Assembly: GCA_003550305.1 (NCBI GenBank)
Contig: QKYT01000340.1
Span: forward strand, 5,339 to 15,448
Length of the DNA: 10,110 bases
Direction: 5' to 3'
Source: Glomus cerebriforme
Taxonomy: Eukaryota; Glomeromycota; Glomeromycetes; Glomerales; Glomeraceae
Shown here: piece after piece, positions 7,567 to 10,110 of the stretch
Layout: the number at the start of each line of letters is the position of its first letter
Numbering within the stretch: position 1 is the first letter of the stretch
Program-made: the position numbers and the translations under genes
The notes under the pieces: generated by a model
What the model saw: only the letters and a program-made list of their open reading frames with translations
Told to the model about the DNA's origin: nothing
Database searches by the model: none

Positions 7567-7808
7567 CATTATTTACAGTATCAGTATTTTTACTTTTTTT
7601 TAAAAAAAATAAAATCGCGTGACTGGTTATTAAGTCAGGTTTCAACGTTTTTACAAACACCTAATCTACACTGCCTCGCGCCAAGACTTACTCTTTTATA
7701 ATCTACTCTAACAATACCATCCATCCCCAGCTATTTATTACAAAGCGTCACGCTAGTCAATTCAAAATTCAAACGAAATTACAATCACGTATTTATTGAC
7801 AAACAAAT
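7567..7808 (+). promoter_or_regulatory. 5' leader of family copy 3, homologous to the leader of copy 2
   Basis: Several blocks match the region upstream of copy 2 in the same order: a 24-base block at 7567-7590 (one mismatch to 8952-8975), GTGACTGGT (7619-7627), a CTCTTT...ATC block running into CAATACCATCCAT (7712-7724) and CAGCTATT, then AGTCAAT and CAAAATTCAAACGA just before the ATG. The spacing between the early blocks differs (the first block is 242 bases from the ATG here, 214 in copy 2). It is a duplicated promoter and untranslated leader. Confidence 0.6.
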
Positions 7809-7964
7809 ATGACTGATATTGGTCAAAACACCGATGATGTCGACATAACGGTTCAAATCGATAACCCGCCGTACGTAGTAATCAGTGTATCTGTGTATGA
7901 AATTCAAGTCAAAAGCTTGTTGTGCAATGCGCAAAAAAAGTCACGTGCAATTTGCGGAAAATAA
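7809..7964 (+). pseudogene. Family copy 3: N-terminal stub, 51 codons
   Basis: ATG at 7809 to TAA at 7962. Residues 8-19 (about TDDVDITVQIDN) match the N-terminus of copy 2 (DNHVDITVQIDN), and the hydrophobic VVISVS that follows matches LVLVSL. Similarity then stops at roughly codon 28 and the rest (VYEIQVKSLL and on) leads into the TGCGCA-rich interval. The rest of the gene is absent from the downstream 1.2 kb. The shared leader confirms that this is a family copy and not a chance match. It is probably a gene truncated by insertion or recombination. Confidence 0.65.
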
Positions 7965-8428
7965 ATCATATGCGCAAATTTTTCAGATATGGTTTTGCGC
8001 AAAATTTCATTAATAATAAACCAAAGTTTTTATTAACCATTAAACCAAAATTTATTTGATAATAGCTCAATTTACAAATTTACATTGAAATACTAATTTA
8101 ATGCATGAGGTAATTGTGCCCATTTCAATATTGTCACTTTCTTTACGTTTTTCTCCGCTTGAGCTACTTGCACTTTGAAAATATTTTTCCATTTTTGAAT
8201 TATGAATAAAAGGCGAGAAGTGAAAACTAAGATAATAAATTGATTATCTTTTTTTCGATCCAAACGTCCAAACTTTATTTATAGTTATGTTCATTTTGTG
8301 CGAGATTAATTTCCTAATTAAATAATTAACTAATAAGCGAAAAAAGATACCGATTTGTTAATAATGCTTGATGGGGACTTTCATGTACAGTATATGCAGA
8401 TCGGCGGATATGTGTTGCGCAATGCGCA
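7920..8428. mobile_element. Candidate element bounded by near-identical TGCGCA palindromes
   Basis: TTGTGCAATGCGCA (7920-7933) and TTGCGCAATGCGCA (8415-8428) differ at one base and are each nearly self-complementary, so they can act as direct or inverted ends. Each is followed by a GCGGAAA(A/T)TAAAT-like stretch. Two more GCGCA sites lie inside, including the perfect palindrome TTTTGCGCAAAA (7993-8004). The left end is where copy 3 loses similarity to its relatives. No target-site duplication could be identified, and the interior holds only a short minus-strand ORF. It may be a MITE-like or larger degraded element. Confidence 0.35.
8067..8192 (-). CDS. Short minus-strand ORF inside the candidate element, 41 residues
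   Basis: It starts with MEKYFQSASSSSGEKRKES, a pattern (short hydrophobic start, Ser-rich stretch, then a basic KR segment) that I associate with N-termini of hAT-like or zinc-finger transposase proteins. This is a loose resemblance, not a domain match. The reading ends at TGA after 41 residues. If real it may be a first exon or a remnant of the element's transposase. There is no other support. Confidence 0.2.
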   Translation of the reverse strand: MEKYFQSASSSSGEKRKESDNIEMGTITSCIKLVFQCKFVN

Positions 8429-9067
8429 CGCGGAAATTAAATAGATTTTATACAAACCATATATAGAAGTTAAACTAAACTATAAACTGAAGTTCTTAGT
8501 ACTATCTTTCTTTATGCTAATAAGCATTTCCAAAAACGGTTCGGGGTAAATTTACATACTCATTCCTTTTATGATCAGAAGTATAGTTTTTTTTTGACCA
8601 CCAATGAATTTTTTTTTTTTTTGTAATACATGATATTGTTATATAAAGTATTATAATTTATTAATTACAAATCGCTTCGTGATATGATATTTATTTATTT
8701 ATTTTTTTTTTTTTTTTCAAAATCCACCTTCGAAGACTTTATAGCCACTCCCAAAACACAAAAAAAAAAAAATAAAAAGATACGATAATAAATGTTAAAA
8801 ATTTAAAAAAAAAAAAAAAAAATATCCCCAAAAAATATCCCAAAAAAAAAACCGAAAAATCTATATATAAGAAAAAATTTGAATTTTATTTTTAATACTT
8901 TCTTTTTTTTTTTTTTTGAAAATCAAATAGTGCCCTCCTATATTTATCTTTCATTATTTACAGTATCTGTATTTTATTTTTCTTATTCTTATTTTTTAAT
9001 TAAAAAAAATAAATAAATAAAACCGTGTGACTGGTCACTGTCTCTACTCTTTCTATTTGATCATCTA

Positions 9068-9080
9068 CAATACCATCCAT
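9068..9080 (+). promoter_or_regulatory. CAATACCATCCAT box upstream of family copy 2
   Basis: Identical to the box at 7712-7724 upstream of copy 3 and one base different from the box at 1120-1132 upstream of copy 1. It begins 98 bases before the ATG at 9166. The nearly fixed distance in three copies suggests a promoter or transcription-start element. Confidence 0.45.
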
Positions 9081-9106
9081 CCTCAGCTATTGTAAAGCCT
9101 TCAGTT

Positions 9107-9140
9107 AGTCAATCCACCAACCCCAGTGGGTTGATTGACT
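9107..9140. repeat. Foldback insertion in the leader of copy 2
   Basis: AGTCAATC (9107-9114) pairs with GATTGACT (9133-9140) and AACCC (9119-9123) with GGGTT (9128-9132), leaving a four-base bulge and a four-base loop. Copy 3 has AGTCAAT followed directly by TCAAAATTC, so about 25-30 bases forming this hairpin were gained in copy 2 or lost in copy 3. It lies 25-60 bases before the start codon, in the probable untranslated leader. Confidence 0.5.
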
Positions 9141-9165
9141 CAAAATTCAAACGATAATAATAAAT

Positions 9166-10110
9166 ATGGTTAATTTAGATGATAATCACGTCGACATTAC
9201 GGTTCAAATAGATAACCTACCGTCAAAACTTGTATTAGTTAGTTTAAATCCTAAACAAAATAGTGAAATTAGAATGAATGATACATTGTCATTTGCAATC
9301 AACCATAATAATAGTGCCAGCAAAAGTTTATTAGTTAATATAGCAAGAGAAGATGAAGAAAAAATAATTTTAGAAAAAATTGTAGAAAAAACGAATAAAA
9401 CTTTATATTTAAAAACTGAATCAGGACCTAATTGGAAGTTTTTAAAAGATAAACTCAAACTAGAATATGGATGTACTGTAACTTTAGAAAATGCTAATAA
9501 GAGAGCATTTACAATAGTGGATTGTGAAAATGAATGAAATTATTGATGGATACGAACATAGAAAAATTCAAATTGATTCGGAAGAAAATAAAATTATGAA
9601 AAATGATTTGAATTTAATTGCGGATATTGACGTACCAAATTTTTAGAAGTATCAGGAGTATCAATTGGAAGTTCTAAAATTAAAGGTCCAATTTTGGAAC
9701 TAATTCAGTTTGTACCATTAGTAAATATAATAAAGTATCTTTAAAATTCAAATTAGAACCAACTATGGAATTTATTGAAGCAGTAAATGACATAATAAAA
9801 TCTAAAGATCCTAGAAAATTCAAGGAAATCACAATTAAATTTGGTCAGTTTATTTCAAAAGAAGTTATTTTGGGCGGAAGAGCTTATTTTATTGCAAGAG
9901 ATAGTTCTAAAGAAAATGCTAGTGAAGATGTTAATATAAGTGGTTAGGTTTCAAATATTAAAATTGAAAAAAAGTCTTACAAATCTTTAATTAAAAATAA
10001 TTCTTCTAAATATATAAGTTTTAAATTATATGGGGGGAAACAGTTCTGTTCTAACAATTTCGATGAAACAGAATGGATTGGAATCTTTAAATGATTTTAA
10101 AATTGGTGTT
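9166..10110 (+). pseudogene. Family copy 2: MACPF-like family gene, multiply broken and cut by the window end
   Basis: The ATG at 9166 opens a 123-codon frame (MVNLDDNHVDITVQ, MNDTLSF, AREDEE, TLYLK, WKFLKDKLKLEYG, NKRAFT) ending at 9535-9537. Relative to copy 1 it lacks 11 codons (33 bases, in frame) before the QNS of QNSEIRMND. An extra A in 9527-9530 shifts frame. One base is lost near 9641-9648, with a TAG at 9644, and another A is lost at 9682-9684. After that the frame that resumes (open ORF 9765-9947) carries FGQFISKEVILGG at 9840-9878, matching the MACPF signature pattern (aromatic)-G-x-x-x then six residues then GG, with Phe in place of the usual His. A TAG stands at 9945-9947 where copy 1 has CAG. 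An extra G at 10080-10081 shifts again. The C-terminal part lies outside the window. A pore-forming role is suggested by the fold family but unproven. Confidence 0.7.

Larger units (their letters stand above)
6368..7808. other. AT-rich region with palindromes; leader of copy 3 at its right end
   Basis: No supportable gene. The 63-codon frame at 7183-7374 is Lys/Ser-rich, lacks any recognised motif and starts just after a poly-A run. Structures present are an 11-bp inverted repeat with one mismatch (6621-6631 and 6637-6647), a perfect AT-rich palindrome (7034-7064), and a weak imperfect inverted repeat around 7513-7552 centred on ATGATCAT. From about 7567 the sequence matches the 5' leader of family copy 2. 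Confidence 0.55.
8429..9165. other. Poly-A/poly-T-rich spacer with the leader of copy 2 at its right end
   Basis: No gene. 8580-8920 is dominated by long T and A runs with a short tandem of AATATCCC(C)AAAAAA (about 8820-8846). From 8952 it becomes the leader of family copy 2: the 24-base block at 8952-8975, GTGACTGGT at 9027-9035 and CAATACCATCCAT at 9068-9080. The homopolymer density makes assembly errors likely here. Confidence 0.6.

Noticed and set aside
8820..8846. Tandem AATATCCC(C)AAAAAA units, considered as telomere-like or array sequence
   Set aside because: Only two units, embedded in homopolymer-rich DNA; too short to call.
9204..9458. 84-codon minus-strand ORF
   Set aside because: Antisense shadow of family copy 2.

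Overview
The window looks like nuclear DNA of an AT-rich eukaryote, most likely an arbuscular mycorrhizal fungus of the Rhizophagus type (Glomeromycotina). The evidence is the very high A+T content, long poly-A and poly-T runs, sparse genes among decayed repeats, and a gene family I recall as strongly expanded in Rhizophagus irregularis. In that family an N-terminal domain (motifs MNDTLSF, AREDEE, TLYLK, WKFLKDKLKLEYG, NKRAFT) precedes a MACPF-like core and a long C-terminal region. No tRNA, rRNA or CRISPR was seen. The species assignment is an inference from memory of the family, not a database result.

Layout. 1-174: an unrecognised frame open from the window edge. 175-1212: AT-rich intergenic DNA with a striking 36-bp inverted repeat (527-618). 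1213-3104: family copy 1, a long gene broken by a 73-base deletion that removes the MACPF signature and by two one-base homopolymer shifts; its 3' part carries nine isolated ambiguous bases. 3105-4093: AT-rich spacer containing a compositionally different block (3316-3628). 4094-4427: remnant of an unidentified plus-strand gene with in-frame stops, followed by a nested inverted repeat. 4516-5600: patchy coding-like remnants, including a degenerate repeat whose translation keeps returning to Gly-Glu-Ser and which appears in both orientations. 5600-7808: mostly featureless AT-rich DNA with a 59-codon open frame (6188-6367) and two palindromes. 7809-7964: a 51-aa N-terminal stub of the same family (copy 3), running into a roughly 0.5-kb interval bounded by near-identical TGCGCA palindromes. 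9166-10110: family copy 2, with an intact signature but at least four frameshifts and an internal stop, cut by the window end.

The three family copies lie on the plus strand as a loose, decaying tandem array. Copies 2 and 3 share a duplicated 5' leader. All three carry a CAATACC(A/C)TCCAT box 93-98 bases before the ATG, a candidate core-promoter element. No copy in the window appears able to make a full-length protein as written, although several breaks are one-base homopolymer changes that could be sequence errors. Nothing here amounts to a demonstrated new system. The most informative signals are the shared promoter box, the loss of the MACPF core in copy 1, and the degenerate Gly-Glu-Ser repeat locus.
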